Shown here one piece after another: positions 1-7,832 of a DNA stretch of 64,000 bases. Position numbers and translations under genes: made by a program. The notes beneath the pieces are model-generated. The model made no database searches. It had not been told where the DNA came from and saw only the letters and a program-made list of their open reading frames with translations. This stretch comes from Oscillospiraceae bacterium (lineage in GTDB: Bacteria; Bacillota; Clostridia; Oscillospirales; Oscillospiraceae): positions 16,156 to 80,155 of the forward strand of contig CADAHL010000006.1 in the NCBI GenBank assembly GCA_902787755.1, read 5' to 3'. Position 1 is the first letter of the stretch; each line of letters starts with the position of its first letter.

Positions 1-1
1 C

Positions 2-604
2 TGCGACAACGTGGATCCCGCCACCGGCGAGATCGCCACCGGCAGCGGCGTGACGGCCACGCCCACCAGCTGCGCCCAGATGGAGGCCTCTGACAGCGCC
101 ATGAGCCTGCTGACCCCGGCCATGATCAACAAGGCCGTGACCATCATGAAGAAGAACCGGGTGCCCCGCATCAACGGCCGCTATTACGCGGTCATCCATC
201 CCTCCGTGGCCCACGATCTGCGGAGTTGCGAGGGCTGGATCGAGGCCCATAAGTACGCCGCCCCCGAGGAGCTGTACAACGGCGAGATCGGAGAGCTGCA
301 CGGCGTGCGCTTCATCGAGGACGTGTTCGCCCCGGTGCTTAAGAGCGATACTTACAAGAACAAGGCCGCCGGCGCCACCTACGCCACCTACTTCTTCGGC
401 AAGGACGCCTTCGGCATCATCGATCCCGAGGGCGGCGCCCTGGAGATGATCGTCCATGACAAGGGCGAGATCGGCGGGCCTCTGAACCAGTTTTCCACCA
501 TCGGCTACAAGTTCGAGACCAACGGCGCCACCATCCTCTACCCCGAGCGTCTGCTGCGCGTCATGAGCTGCTCCAGCTTCTCCGCCAGCGACGCGGCCAA
601 CTGA
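2..604 (+). CDS. Phage major capsid protein, N4-gp56-like, C-terminal part
   Basis: The reading frame is open from the left edge, so the N-terminus lies outside the window; about 200 residues are visible. The pattern of a MINKAVTIMKK helix, a YYAVIHPS strand, an E/G-rich segment, a 'GELHGVRFIEDVFAP' segment and a C-terminal 'FGKDAFGIIDPEGG' resembles the C-terminal half of N4-gp56 family major capsid proteins, which form the icosahedral head shell. It is followed by small head/connector-like genes and, 5.5 kb on, by lysis genes, which fits a late phage operon. A GGGGCGGC-GAAA-GCCGCCCC hairpin follows the stop. The family call is from sequence recognition only. Confidence 0.7.
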   Translation, partial: CDNVDPATGEIATGSGVTATPTSCAQMEASDSAMSLLTPAMINKAVTIMKKNRVPRINGRYYAVIHPSVAHDLRSCEGWIEAHKYAAPEELYNGEIGELHGVRFIEDVFAPVLKSDTYKNKAAGATYATYFFGKDAFGIIDPEGGALEMIVHDKGEIGGPLNQFSTIGYKFETNGATILYPERLLRVMSCSSFSASDAAN

Positions 605-626
605 TCCCCGGGCACGGCGGCATAAA

Positions 627-646
627 GGGGCGGCGAAAGCCGCCCC
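627..646 (+). terminator. Hairpin after the capsid gene
   Basis: Perfect 8-bp stem GGGGCGGC/GCCGCCCC closed by a GAAA tetraloop, 22 bases after the capsid stop. There is no U-run, so it may act as an mRNA-stabilising or processing hairpin that sets capsid expression apart from the genes behind it rather than as a true terminator. Confidence 0.5.
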
Positions 647-654
647 GCTTGCCC

Positions 655-791
655 CGGGAGGGGCCGATAAGGAAGGAGAATCCCCCGGTCCGGCTGGCGC
701 CGGACAGCCCCCTTTAGCGACCAAGGGCCGCTCGCGGCCCGCGTAGTCCCCGAAGGGGGGCAAGGGGGCCAATAAGGAAGGAGAGATTTGA
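655..791 (+). repeat. Hairpin repeat carrying a ribosome binding site (family B copy 1)
   Basis: The capsid-to-next-gene gap holds a GGACAGCCCCC...GCGACCAAGGGCCGCTCGCGGCC...GGGGGGCAAGGGGGCC block like the elements at 7318, 38769 and 45012. It ends in AATAAGGAAGGAGAG just before the ATG at 792. A near-duplicate of this tail (GATAAGGAAGGAGAA) is at 667-680, as if two partial elements were joined. It lies inside the prophage although the family is otherwise chromosomal. Confidence 0.6.
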
Positions 792-1019
792 ATGAGCGAA
801 AAGAAACTGTCGAACGAGCGGGTGGAGGTGTCCATTCCCAGAGGCGGGGACCGGGAGGACCCCAATCTCTTCGTGGGCATCAACGGACTGAGCTATCTGC
901 TGCCCAAGGGCAAGAAGTCCCTGGTCCCCCGGGAGGTGGCCGACGAGATCGCCCGGAGCGAGCAGGCCCGGGATGCTCTGGATGAGGTCATGGACAGCCT
1001 GCAGAGGACCTCGGTATGA
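792..1019 (+). CDS. Small phage protein, unknown function
   Basis: 75 residues, charged (many E/D/K/R), no membrane segment. It starts at an ATG seven bases after AAGGAAGGAGA, and its stop overlaps the ATG of the next gene (ATGA), so the two are probably translationally coupled. It has a mixed fold with a short 'FVGINGLSYLLPKGKK' strand region and a C-terminal helix. Position directly after the capsid gene suggests a small head or connector accessory protein. I do not recognise a family. Confidence 0.65.
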   Translation: MSEKKLSNERVEVSIPRGGDREDPNLFVGINGLSYLLPKGKKSLVPREVADEIARSEQARDALDEVMDSLQRTSV

Positions 1020-1381
1020 CCGCCGGTGAACTGATCGGGCGGGTGGACACGCTGCGGCCCAACCGGTTCAGCGCCCAGGAGAAGCGAAACTGGCTGCGGC
1101 GGATCGACGGACAGGTCCTTCGGGAGCTGCACGACACCCACCCGGACGCCCAATGGCCGGAGCTTGAGGACAGCTACCAGGACGATACCGAGCTGCTGGC
1201 GCCCTTCCCCTACGGGGAGGAGATGTATCTGGGCTACCTGTTCTGTCAGATCGACCTGCACAACGGGGAGATCCAGAAGTATAACCAGTCCCTGCGGCTG
1301 CTGAGCGGAGCCTGGCGGCAGCTGGCTGACTGGATCAATCGAAGCAGCCTGCCCGGAGGGGCTGGCGACTGGAAGTTCTGA
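1016..1381 (+). CDS. Phage head-completion/connector-like protein
   Basis: 121 residues beginning with a helix (GELIGRVDTLRPNRF), rich in Trp, Tyr and Arg, with 'LLAPFPYGEEMYLGYLFCQIDLHNGEIQKYNQS' in the middle. Phage head-tail connector proteins placed after the capsid gene often have this size and start with a helical 'L..V..L.PN.' element followed by a 'L..P..Y...Y..YL.A.I' segment, so a head-completion role is inferred from order and pattern, not shown. It overlaps the preceding gene by four bases and ends 14 bases before the next one. Confidence 0.6.
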   Translation: MTAGELIGRVDTLRPNRFSAQEKRNWLRRIDGQVLRELHDTHPDAQWPELEDSYQDDTELLAPFPYGEEMYLGYLFCQIDLHNGEIQKYNQSLRLLSGAWRQLADWINRSSLPGGAGDWKF

Positions 1382-1395
1382 GGGGAGGGAGAGGG

Positions 1396-3138
1396 ATGCC
1401 GAACTTTGTTTCCCTGCCCCCGGGGAACCCCCAGCGTGTGACGATTCGCAGCTTTACCGGCTATGATCACCGGCTGAAGGGGGCGGAGGGGAGCTTTTTC
1501 GAGACCGAGAACCTGTCTCTGGAACGCTTCCCGCTGCTGAGCGTCCGGAAAAAGCGGGGCGTCCGGAAGACCCTGCAGGCTCCGGGCGGGCTCATCGCCA
1601 AGGACGCGCTGTGCTACGTGGACGGCGGGACCCTGTATGTAAACCATCTGCCCACGGCGGTGACCGGGCTGGAGCCCGGGGAAAAGCAGCTGGTGAGTAT
1701 GGGCGCCTATGTGCTCATCTTCCCGGATAAGGTCTATTACAACACCGAGGACCCGGCGGATTTCGGCTCCATGGAGGCGGATCTGGCGGTCACAGGGGAG
1801 ATCTCCTACCGGCTCTGCGATCAGGACGGACAGGAGCTGGGCGATCCGGTGCTGTCCGCATCGGAACCGGAGGATCCGGCCAACGGGGCCCTGTGGCTGG
1901 ACAGCGGGGCCGGGACCCTGCTGCGCTATTCCCAGGTCCAGCTGACCTGGGTGGAGATCCCCGCGGTGTACACCAAAATCGTCCTGCCCTGTCAGGGACG
2001 GCTTCCGGGCCTGTTCTCCCGGTACGACGGCGTGACCGTCAGCGGGACCGCCCGGGAGCAGCTGGACGGAGAGAAGATCCTCTACGCCCTGGGCGGCGGT
2101 GAGAACGAGGCGGACTGGTTCGTGGTGGTGGGACTGATCCAGGCGGGCTTTGCCCAGACCGGCACCCTTCGTATCCGGCGGAGCCTGCCGCAGATGGATT
2201 TCCTCTGCCAGGCGGGCAACCGGCTCTGGGGCTGCCGCTACGGCAGCGACGGCCGGGGAACGGTCAATGAGATCTACGGCTCGGCCCTGGGGGACTTCAG
2301 AAACTTCCGCCAGTTCCTGGGCCTGGCCACCGATTCCTGGGCCGGATCCGTGGGCTCCGACGGCCAATGGACCGGGGCGGCGGATTACCTGGGGCGGCCC
2401 TGCTTCTTCAAGGAGGACCGGATCCACGTGCTCACCATTGCCGCCGACGGGGCCCACCGGCTCAGCGAGATCCCCTGTCACGGCGTCCAGAAGGGGAGCC
2501 ACAAGAGCCTGCAGGTGGTGGGCGAGACCCTGTACTACAAGGCGCCCGGCCAGGTCTGCGCCTGGCAGGGCGGCTTTCCCCGGAGCGTGAGCCAGGCTCT
2601 GGGGGAAACGGCCTGGGACAGCGCCGCGGCCGGGAGCCTGGACGGGCGCTATTACCTGTCCATGCGCTCGGAGGAGGGCTGGAGCCTGTTCTGCTACGAT
2701 ACCCGCCTGGACCTCTGGGTCCGGGAGGACGGACTGCACGCCCTGGGCTTTGCCGGAACCGGTCAGGAACTGTGGGCCATCGACGCCGATTCCGGCCGGC
2801 TTCTGGCCCTCCGGGGCAGCGAGGGAGAACCGGAGCCGGACTTCGACTGGATGGCCGAGACCGGACCGCTGCGCTATGAGACCACGGACCGGAAATACCT
2901 GTCCCGCTTCGATCTGAGCCTGAGTCTGGATCCGGGGGCCAGCCTGGAGGTCTGCCTCCGCTACGACTCCCAGGGGGATTGGGTCTCCGGCGGCCGGCTT
3001 ACGGCTCCGGAGCGGGGGACCCTGGTCTTTCCCATCCGGCCCCGGCGCTGCGACCACGTGCAGCTGCGGCTGTCGGGCCGGGGCGGCGTCACGATCTTTG
3101 CCCTGTCCCACATCCTGGAGACGGGCAGCGACATGTGA
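1396..3138 (+). CDS. Large phage structural protein, unknown family
   Basis: 580 residues, Gly/Leu/Arg-rich and predicted mostly beta, without signal peptide or membrane segment. It has a strong purine-rich ribosome binding site (GAGGGGAGGGAGAGGG) just before the ATG. N-terminal 'RITIRSFTGYDHRL...GSFFETENLSLERFPLLSVRKKRG' resembles the start of phage proteins that lie between capsid and tail fibre genes in compact phages; the repeated 'G..YY...' and 'LWAIDADSGRLLAL' stretches suggest a propeller-like beta fold. A stopper, tail-tube or nozzle role is possible. No catalytic motif was seen. Confidence 0.6.
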   Translation: MPNFVSLPPGNPQRVTIRSFTGYDHRLKGAEGSFFETENLSLERFPLLSVRKKRGVRKTLQAPGGLIAKDALCYVDGGTLYVNHLPTAVTGLEPGEKQLVSMGAYVLIFPDKVYYNTEDPADFGSMEADLAVTGEISYRLCDQDGQELGDPVLSASEPEDPANGALWLDSGAGTLLRYSQVQLTWVEIPAVYTKIVLPCQGRLPGLFSRYDGVTVSGTAREQLDGEKILYALGGGENEADWFVVVGLIQAGFAQTGTLRIRRSLPQMDFLCQAGNRLWGCRYGSDGRGTVNEIYGSALGDFRNFRQFLGLATDSWAGSVGSDGQWTGAADYLGRPCFFKEDRIHVLTIAADGAHRLSEIPCHGVQKGSHKSLQVVGETLYYKAPGQVCAWQGGFPRSVSQALGETAWDSAAAGSLDGRYYLSMRSEEGWSLFCYDTRLDLWVREDGLHALGFAGTGQELWAIDADSGRLLALRGSEGEPEPDFDWMAETGPLRYETTDRKYLSRFDLSLSLDPGASLEVCLRYDSQGDWVSGGRLTAPERGTLVFPIRPRRCDHVQLRLSGRGGVTIFALSHILETGSDM

Positions 3139-3154
3139 AAGGGGGGAGAGCGCG

Positions 3155-3928
3155 ATGGTGGAATATCCGCCGATCCTCCGGGGCGACAGCCGGGAACAGC
3201 TGGCCGCCCTGCGGGATTATCTGGTGCGTCTGGCCAGAAGCCTGGAGGAGGGGCCGCTGACCGTCTCCGCCGGTACCGCAGGCGGGACCGGCTCCGGCCG
3301 GGCGTCAGCCTCCGGGAACGCAAGTTCGGCCCCGGCCTCCGGGCCGACGGAAAACGAGGCAAGGCTCCGGGCGCTGATCGTAAAGACGGCCAACACCGTC
3401 CGGGAGGAGGTGGAGCGCCTGGGCCTGGAGCTGCACGGGGAGTATCTGGCGCTGTCGGACTTCGGCAGCTATCGGGAGAGCATGCAGGCCCAGTTCGAGG
3501 CCACCGCCCGACAGGTGGTGGAGAGCTACGACTTTGAAAGCGAGCTGGAGGCCCTGGATCAGCGCTTCGGCGGCGTGGACAGCGCGCTGACCACCCTGCG
3601 GGGCGAGATCCGGCGCGGGGTCATCACCGATCCGGAGACCGGGGAGACGGCCTTCGGCATCGCCATCGCCGAGAGCCTGAGCCTGACGGGACAGACCGTC
3701 ACCGAAAACGGTCTGGTGTACTGGGAGCTGTCCCCTGGCCAGACCCTGGGCGTCTACACCGCCTCGGGCTGGCAGTTCTGGATCAATGGCTCCAAACGGG
3801 GCTGGTTCGATTCCCGGGACAGTCAGCTGCACGTGTCGGAGCTGGCCGCCGAGCGGGGCCTTCGCCTGGGGGCGGACTGGATCATCAGCGCCGCGGGCGG
3901 CTTCGGCCTGCGGTATATGGGAGGTTGA
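3155..3928 (+). CDS. Phage structural protein with coiled-coil region
   Basis: 257 residues from the ATG at 3155, which follows GGGGGGAGAG at a normal distance; a longer in-frame extension runs back into the preceding gene and is unlikely. The first 35 residues are helical, followed by a Gly/Ser/Ala-rich linker (about 36-65), a long charged helical segment (about 70-160) and a beta-rich tail ('GLVYWELSPGQTLGVYTASGWQFWING'). Such helix-linker-beta layouts occur in phage tail or base-plate proteins. It ends four bases before the next start. Family not recognised. Confidence 0.6.
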   Translation: MVEYPPILRGDSREQLAALRDYLVRLARSLEEGPLTVSAGTAGGTGSGRASASGNASSAPASGPTENEARLRALIVKTANTVREEVERLGLELHGEYLALSDFGSYRESMQAQFEATARQVVESYDFESELEALDQRFGGVDSALTTLRGEIRRGVITDPETGETAFGIAIAESLSLTGQTVTENGLVYWELSPGQTLGVYTASGWQFWINGSKRGWFDSRDSQLHVSELAAERGLRLGADWIISAAGGFGLRYMGG

Positions 3929-3932
3929 GACC

Positions 3933-5408
3933 ATGGCCTGGAGCGAAACAAGAACGATCACCACCAACGACCGGATCTGGTGGGGCGCCGGGTACGGGCG
4001 CCTGCACTGGACGCGCACCTGGACCGTCACGGAGCTGACGCCCGATCAGGCGGGGACCATCCGTCTGCGGATGAGCCTGCGCAGCGCAGAGTATGACGCC
4101 TACGCCGACGCGGACGGCTCCGTGGTGACCTACAACACAACGGTGACGGATACCGTCAGCTTTGGCGGACAGACGGTAACGATCCGGGGACCCTACACGG
4201 TAGGCGACACCTACACCGGCTACTACGACCAGGAGTTCCGGGTCCCGGCCTCCTGGGCCGGACAGACGGTGAGCTTCCGGATCACCGGGCAGAGTGTCGG
4301 CGTGGTCCTGGGGGCCAGCCCCGCTCAGCCCTCCACCGTCAGCGCCGCCGATGGGGTGCTGGGGCAGCCGGTTTCGGTCAGCCTGAACCGGACCACGGGC
4401 GAGGTCACCCACACGCTGACGGTATCCTGCCTGGGCCGGAGCGAGACCCTGCTCACGGACAGCGCTGAGGTGACGGCGGTCTGGACCCCGGCGACGGCGG
4501 TCTACGCGCCGCTGATGAGCGGAACGGACTGCGAGGCGGTCTTCAGCTGCGAGAGCTTCTATCAAGGCCAGAGCATCGGCACCGAGACGAAGACCGTCAC
4601 TCTGCGCCTGTCGGAGACCGACGGAGCGCCCGTGGGGGCCGACGGCTGGGCCGCGGCCAGCCCGTACAACACCGGGGCCGCCGCGGGCATGTCCGGCTGG
4701 ATCCAGGGCTTCTCCCGGGCGGAGATCCGCTTTGACACATCGAAGATCACCACCAAGTACGGCGCGACCGTTGCGGGCTGCAGCGTGACGGCGCTGGAGG
4801 AGACGGTGACTCAGGCGCCTTTCCGGACCCCGGTGCTCCGGGGAGAGACCCGGATCCGGTGCACGGTGACCGACTCCCGGGGCTTCCCGTTTACCGAGAC
4901 GCTGACCGTCACACCCCAGAGCTACGCCATTCCGGCGCTGAGCAGCATCCGGGTCTTCCGCTGCGATTCCCAGGGGAACGAGGACGAGGACGGGTCTTTC
5001 TGCCTGGTTCAGGCCGCGCTGAGCTGCAGCTCTCTCTCCGGAGAGAACAGCTGCGGTCTGTGGGCCAGCTTCAAGACCCGGCAGGCTGAGGCTTACGGCC
5101 CTGAGACGGCCCTGACCGGCGGCACGGCCCAGCTGCTCTCCGGTCTGGACCCGGATCAGGCCTGGGACGTGAAGCTCCGGGCCCGGGATACCCTGGGCGG
5201 CCAGGTGGAGGCCGTGCGGACCCTGACGCCCAGGGCCTGGGCGATGAAGTTCCGGCCCGACGGGCAGGGCGTGGGCTTCGGCAGAGCGCCTACGGAGGCC
5301 AATGTGCTGGAGCTGGGCAACGGCTGGTGTCTGAAGCTCAGCGACGCGAACGGCAGCAGCGTGACCCTGAGCTATGCGCAGCTTACCCAGCTGCTGAATC
5401 TGATTTAG
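3933..5408 (+). CDS. Phage minor structural protein, DUF859-like
   Basis: 491 residues starting at the ATG at 3933, which follows GGGAGGTTGAG. The protein is Thr/Ser/Val-rich and beta-sandwich-like throughout ('SVSLNRTTGEVTHTLTVSCLGRS', 'GWIQGFSRAEIRF'). The end, 'AMKFRPDGQGVGFGRAPTEANVLEL', matches the 'GGKGVxFGKxAE' type ending of DUF859 minor structural/tail proteins of Firmicutes phages. It probably forms part of the tail tip or fibre. The stop codon overlaps the AGGAGGA ribosome binding site of the next gene. Confidence 0.65.
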   Translation: MAWSETRTITTNDRIWWGAGYGRLHWTRTWTVTELTPDQAGTIRLRMSLRSAEYDAYADADGSVVTYNTTVTDTVSFGGQTVTIRGPYTVGDTYTGYYDQEFRVPASWAGQTVSFRITGQSVGVVLGASPAQPSTVSAADGVLGQPVSVSLNRTTGEVTHTLTVSCLGRSETLLTDSAEVTAVWTPATAVYAPLMSGTDCEAVFSCESFYQGQSIGTETKTVTLRLSETDGAPVGADGWAAASPYNTGAAAGMSGWIQGFSRAEIRFDTSKITTKYGATVAGCSVTALEETVTQAPFRTPVLRGETRIRCTVTDSRGFPFTETLTVTPQSYAIPALSSIRVFRCDSQGNEDEDGSFCLVQAALSCSSLSGENSCGLWASFKTRQAEAYGPETALTGGTAQLLSGLDPDQAWDVKLRARDTLGGQVEAVRTLTPRAWAMKFRPDGQGVGFGRAPTEANVLELGNGWCLKLSDANGSSVTLSYAQLTQLLNLI

Positions 5409-5417
5409 GAGGAAGAC

Positions 5418-6134
5418 ATGGATCAAAACAGTTATGACGCCCAGCTGGACGCTTTGTACGCCGCCATTACCGGACGGCAGAACTTTTCCTACCGGGCGGA
5501 TCAGGACCCGCTGTACCGGGCCTATGCCCAGCGCTATATCCAGAACGGGCGGATGGCCATGCGGGACACCATGGGCCAGGCTGCGGCCCTGACCGGAGGC
5601 TATGCCTCCAGCTACGCCCAGGCTCTGGGCCAGCAGCAGTACGACGAGTACCTCCGGGCCCTGAGCGAGGCCCTGCCGGAGTTTTACGGCATGGCCTGGG
5701 AGCAGTATCAGGCCCAGGGGCAGAAGCTGAAGGACGACTACGATCTGGCCTATCAGCGCAGCCAGGCCGACTATGCCCGGCAGCAGGACGCTCTGGAGGC
5801 TCAGCGCCAGGGCGAGGCGGCGGCCTATCAGCGCCAGCAGGCGGGCTACCAGCAGCTCTATGCGCTCATCAGCGCCACCGGCTATGTCCCCGGGGACGAG
5901 GAGCTGGAGGCGGCGGGCATGAGCCGGGCCCGGGCCGATGCCCTGCACAGGGCCTGGGACGAGAAGCACAATCCCCCGGTAAGGACCCAGACCATCATCT
6001 ACCGCAGCGGCTCCGGCAAGTCCTCCGGCGGCTCGAACAGCACGGTGGTCAAGCCCTCCCAGCAGGGCAGCCAGCCGGTGAAGACCTCCGGAAGCGCCGG
6101 CGGCGTGGGCCGCCGGGCGGACGCGCTGAAATGA
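5418..6134 (+). CDS. Helical Gln/Ala/Tyr-rich phage virion protein
   Basis: 238 residues; starts after AGGAGGAAGAC. Residues 1-150 are almost entirely helical and rich in Gln, Ala, Tyr and Asp, with a 'TGGYASSYAQALGQQQYDEYLRAL' motif; the C-terminal 45 residues are a Ser/Gly/Lys low-complexity tail. Proteins of this type occur in Clostridia phages near the fibre and lysis genes; an internal or ejected virion protein is one possibility given its helical, aggregation-prone composition, but this is inference. The stop overlaps the endolysin ATG (ATGA). Confidence 0.6.
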   Translation: MDQNSYDAQLDALYAAITGRQNFSYRADQDPLYRAYAQRYIQNGRMAMRDTMGQAAALTGGYASSYAQALGQQQYDEYLRALSEALPEFYGMAWEQYQAQGQKLKDDYDLAYQRSQADYARQQDALEAQRQGEAAAYQRQQAGYQQLYALISATGYVPGDEELEAAGMSRARADALHRAWDEKHNPPVRTQTIIYRSGSGKSSGGSNSTVVKPSQQGSQPVKTSGSAGGVGRRADALK

Positions 6135-6931
6135 GGCCCGGCATGACGGAAAATGGGCTGCGGCGGCTGGTCTGCGATACCGCCCGGGCCTGGCTGGGTC
6201 GGCGGGAGAGCGACGGCGGCCACCGGGAGATCCTGGAGACATACAACCGGATCTCCCCACTGCCCAGGGGATACAGAATGGGGGAGAGAGACCCATGGTG
6301 CGCCGCTTTTGTATCCGCGGTGGGGGAGAAATGCGGCCTCGGTGGAGTGATCCTCCCGGAATGCGGCTGTGAGGCCATGATATCTCTCTACCGGGCCCGG
6401 GGGCGCTGGACGGAGGAGGACGACTATCGTCCCCGGCCCGGAGACCTGATCTTTTACGACTGGCAGGATACCGGCGCGGGCGACTGCACCGGCGGGGCGG
6501 ATCACGTGGGCCTGGTGCTGGCGGTCTCGGAGGGGACCATGGAGATCATCGAGGGGAATCTGTCCGATTCGGTGGGCCTGCGGCGGCTTCCTCTGAACGC
6601 CCGGTTCATCCGGGGCTTTGCCCTGCCGGACTACGCCTCCGTCGCCGAGGGAGAGGGCGCGCCAGAGCCGGAGCCCGCCGCCGGTCCCGAGCCCCTGTGG
6701 GCGCAGATCCGGCTGCCCTGGCTGGCCTATGGCCATACCGGCGGGGCGGTGGAGGCCCTGCAGCTGCTGCTCATCGGCCGGGGCTTTCGCTGCGGACCCT
6801 GCGGAGCCGACGGAGACTTCGGCACCAACACCCGCAGCGCCCTGTTCCGGTATCAGCAGCAGCGGGGTCTGGAGGCCGACGGCGTGGCCGGGCCTGAGAC
6901 CTGGAGAAGCCTGCTGGGAAGTGAAGAGTGA
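6131..6931 (+). CDS. Endolysin: CHAP-type amidase plus peptidoglycan-binding domain
   Basis: 266 residues without signal peptide. Residues about 10-165 form a CHAP/NlpC-P60-like hydrolase: catalytic Cys in 'DPWCAAFVSAV' (about residue 57), catalytic His in 'GGADHVGLVLAV' (about residue 126) and an acidic residue in 'IIEGNLS'. Residues about 195-265 are a PG_binding_1 domain ('GGAVEALQLLLIGRG...GDFGTNTRSALFRYQQQRGLEADGVAGPETWRSLL'). It cleaves host peptidoglycan at the end of the lytic cycle and would reach it through the holin encoded downstream. The last residues and stop (GGAAGTGAAGAGTGA) merge into a GTGAAGA-type repeat. Confidence 0.85.
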   Translation: MRPGMTENGLRRLVCDTARAWLGRRESDGGHREILETYNRISPLPRGYRMGERDPWCAAFVSAVGEKCGLGGVILPECGCEAMISLYRARGRWTEEDDYRPRPGDLIFYDWQDTGAGDCTGGADHVGLVLAVSEGTMEIIEGNLSDSVGLRRLPLNARFIRGFALPDYASVAEGEGAPEPEPAAGPEPLWAQIRLPWLAYGHTGGAVEALQLLLIGRGFRCGPCGADGDFGTNTRSALFRYQQQRGLEADGVAGPETWRSLLGSEE

Positions 6932-6985
6932 AAAGTGAAAAGCGAAGAATTGAAGTGTCGCCTGAGGCGACGGATTGGAATAGGG
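6924..6985 (+). repeat. Heptamer repeat element, half copy (family A)
   Basis: AGTGAAGAGTGAAAAGTGAAAAGCGAAGA heptamers followed by a GTGTCGCC-TGA-GGCGAC hairpin and CGGATTGGAA. It equals the left half of the full elements at 9898, 51051 and 61254 and supplies the stop codon of the endolysin gene. Confidence 0.7.
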
Positions 6986-6998
6986 GAGGGCGGTTGCG

Positions 6999-7295
6999 GT
7001 GAATGAGGAACAGATCCGGGCCCTGACCGAGTGCGAACAGCGGTCCAAATCGAACCAGCGCCGGCTGGACAAGCTGGAGCAGAACTATGAGGCATTGAAC
7101 CGCCTGACGGTGTCGGTGGAGACCATGGGCGTGAAGCTGGGGAACCTGGACAAAACCATGCAGAAGCTGGACGCCCGGATGGGAGAGCAGGAAGCCAAAC
7201 CCGCCAAGCGCTGGGACGGCCTGGTGACTACCCTGATCGGCGTGATCGTGGGAGCCGTGATGGCTGTGGTGTTCAGCCAGGTGGGGCTGGGATAA
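6999..7295 (+). CDS. XhlA-like coiled-coil protein with C-terminal membrane segment
   Basis: 98 residues from a GTG start at 6999, chosen because TAGGGGAGGG lies at the right distance and the nearby ATG is out of frame. Residues 1-68 are a heptad-rich helix ('RLDKLEQNYEALNRLTVSVETMGVKLGNLDKTMQKL') and residues 75-95 a single hydrophobic segment ('GLVTTLIGVIVGAVMAVVFS'). This is the layout of XhlA/hemolysin-type proteins that assist phage lysis at the membrane. It lies between endolysin and holin genes, which supports a lysis-cassette role. Confidence 0.7.
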   Translation: MNEEQIRALTECEQRSKSNQRRLDKLEQNYEALNRLTVSVETMGVKLGNLDKTMQKLDARMGEQEAKPAKRWDGLVTTLIGVIVGAVMAVVFSQVGLG

Positions 7296-7317
7296 TGGGG
7301 GGCGGACTGGGGACAAC

Positions 7318-7425
7318 CCCTCAGTCTGCTCCGCAGACAGCTCCCCTTGCGACCAAGGACCGCTTGCGGTCCGCGTAGTCCCCGCAGGGGGCACAGGGGA
7401 GCCTGTGCGGAAAGGAGATTTGAGA
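7318..7425 (+). repeat. Hairpin repeat carrying a ribosome binding site (family B copy 2)
   Basis: CCCCTCAGTCTGCTCCGCAGACAGCTCCCC, GACCAAGGACCGCTTGCGGTCCGCGTAGTC and GGGGGCACAGGGGAGCC form three nested or consecutive hairpins. The element ends with GGAAAGGAGATTTGAGA directly before the ATG of the holin gene, so the ribosome binding site belongs to or abuts the repeat. Confidence 0.7.
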
Positions 7426-7659
7426 ATGGATTGGAAAAGAAAGCTGAGTTCGAGAAAGCTGTGGATGGCGGTGGCGGGGCTGGTTTCCGGCCTGGTGCTG
7501 CTGTTCGGCGGCACGGAGGACCGGGCGCAGATGATCTCCGGAGTGGTGCTGGAGCTGGCCTCGGTGATCGGCTATCTCTGCGCCGAGGGCCTGACGGACC
7601 TGGCAAGCCTGGAGACCGGCTACACAGGCAGGCACGAGAAAGGGAAGAGAGAAGAGTAA
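7426..7659 (+). CDS. Phage holin
   Basis: 77 residues from the ATG at 7426 (AAAGGAG eight bases upstream; a GTG at 7405 would lie inside the repeat). Two hydrophobic segments, 'LWMAVAGLVSGLVLLFGG' and 'ISGVVLELASVIGYLCAEGL', separated by a short polar turn with a basic N-terminus (MDWKRKLSSRK) and charged C-terminus, give the usual small-holin layout. It would permeabilise the membrane so the endolysin can act. This is the last recognisable phage gene; the attachment site is probably between 7660 and 7770. Confidence 0.75.
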   Translation: MDWKRKLSSRKLWMAVAGLVSGLVLLFGGTEDRAQMISGVVLELASVIGYLCAEGLTDLASLETGYTGRHEKGKREE

Positions 7660-7772
7660 GGGCTTCCCTTGCTCTTGGGCGGGAGGGTGTGGGATCCGGG
7701 GGAAATGCGCGCGGCGCCGACCGGTTCGGAGAAGCGTAAGGGAAGGCCGCCGGGGAAACCGGAAAATGATAC
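7660..7772 (+). other. Probable prophage/chromosome junction region
   Basis: No gene is visible between the holin stop and the plsC promoter. The stretch contains AAGGGCTTCCCTT (palindrome) and two GAAAACCGG/GGAAACCGG-like motifs. The right attachment site would be expected here, but it cannot be located without the left end. Confidence 0.3.
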
Positions 7773-7800
7773 TTGGAAAAAATCGCTTTTGTGGTACAAT
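7773..7800 (+). promoter_or_regulatory. Promoter of plsC-fabG
   Basis: TTGGAA (7773-7778), 16-base spacer, TACAAT (7795-7800) with an extended TGG before the -10 box. The start codon is 33 bases further on. Confidence 0.7.
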
Positions 7801-7832
7801 GGGGGACAGTACGTACAAAGGCGGTTTTTTCT

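Noticed and set aside
1246-3111. Minus-strand open frame of about 620 codons opposite the 580-residue phage gene
   Set aside because: All phage genes here run on the plus strand with ribosome binding sites and overlapping starts and stops; the antisense frame has none.
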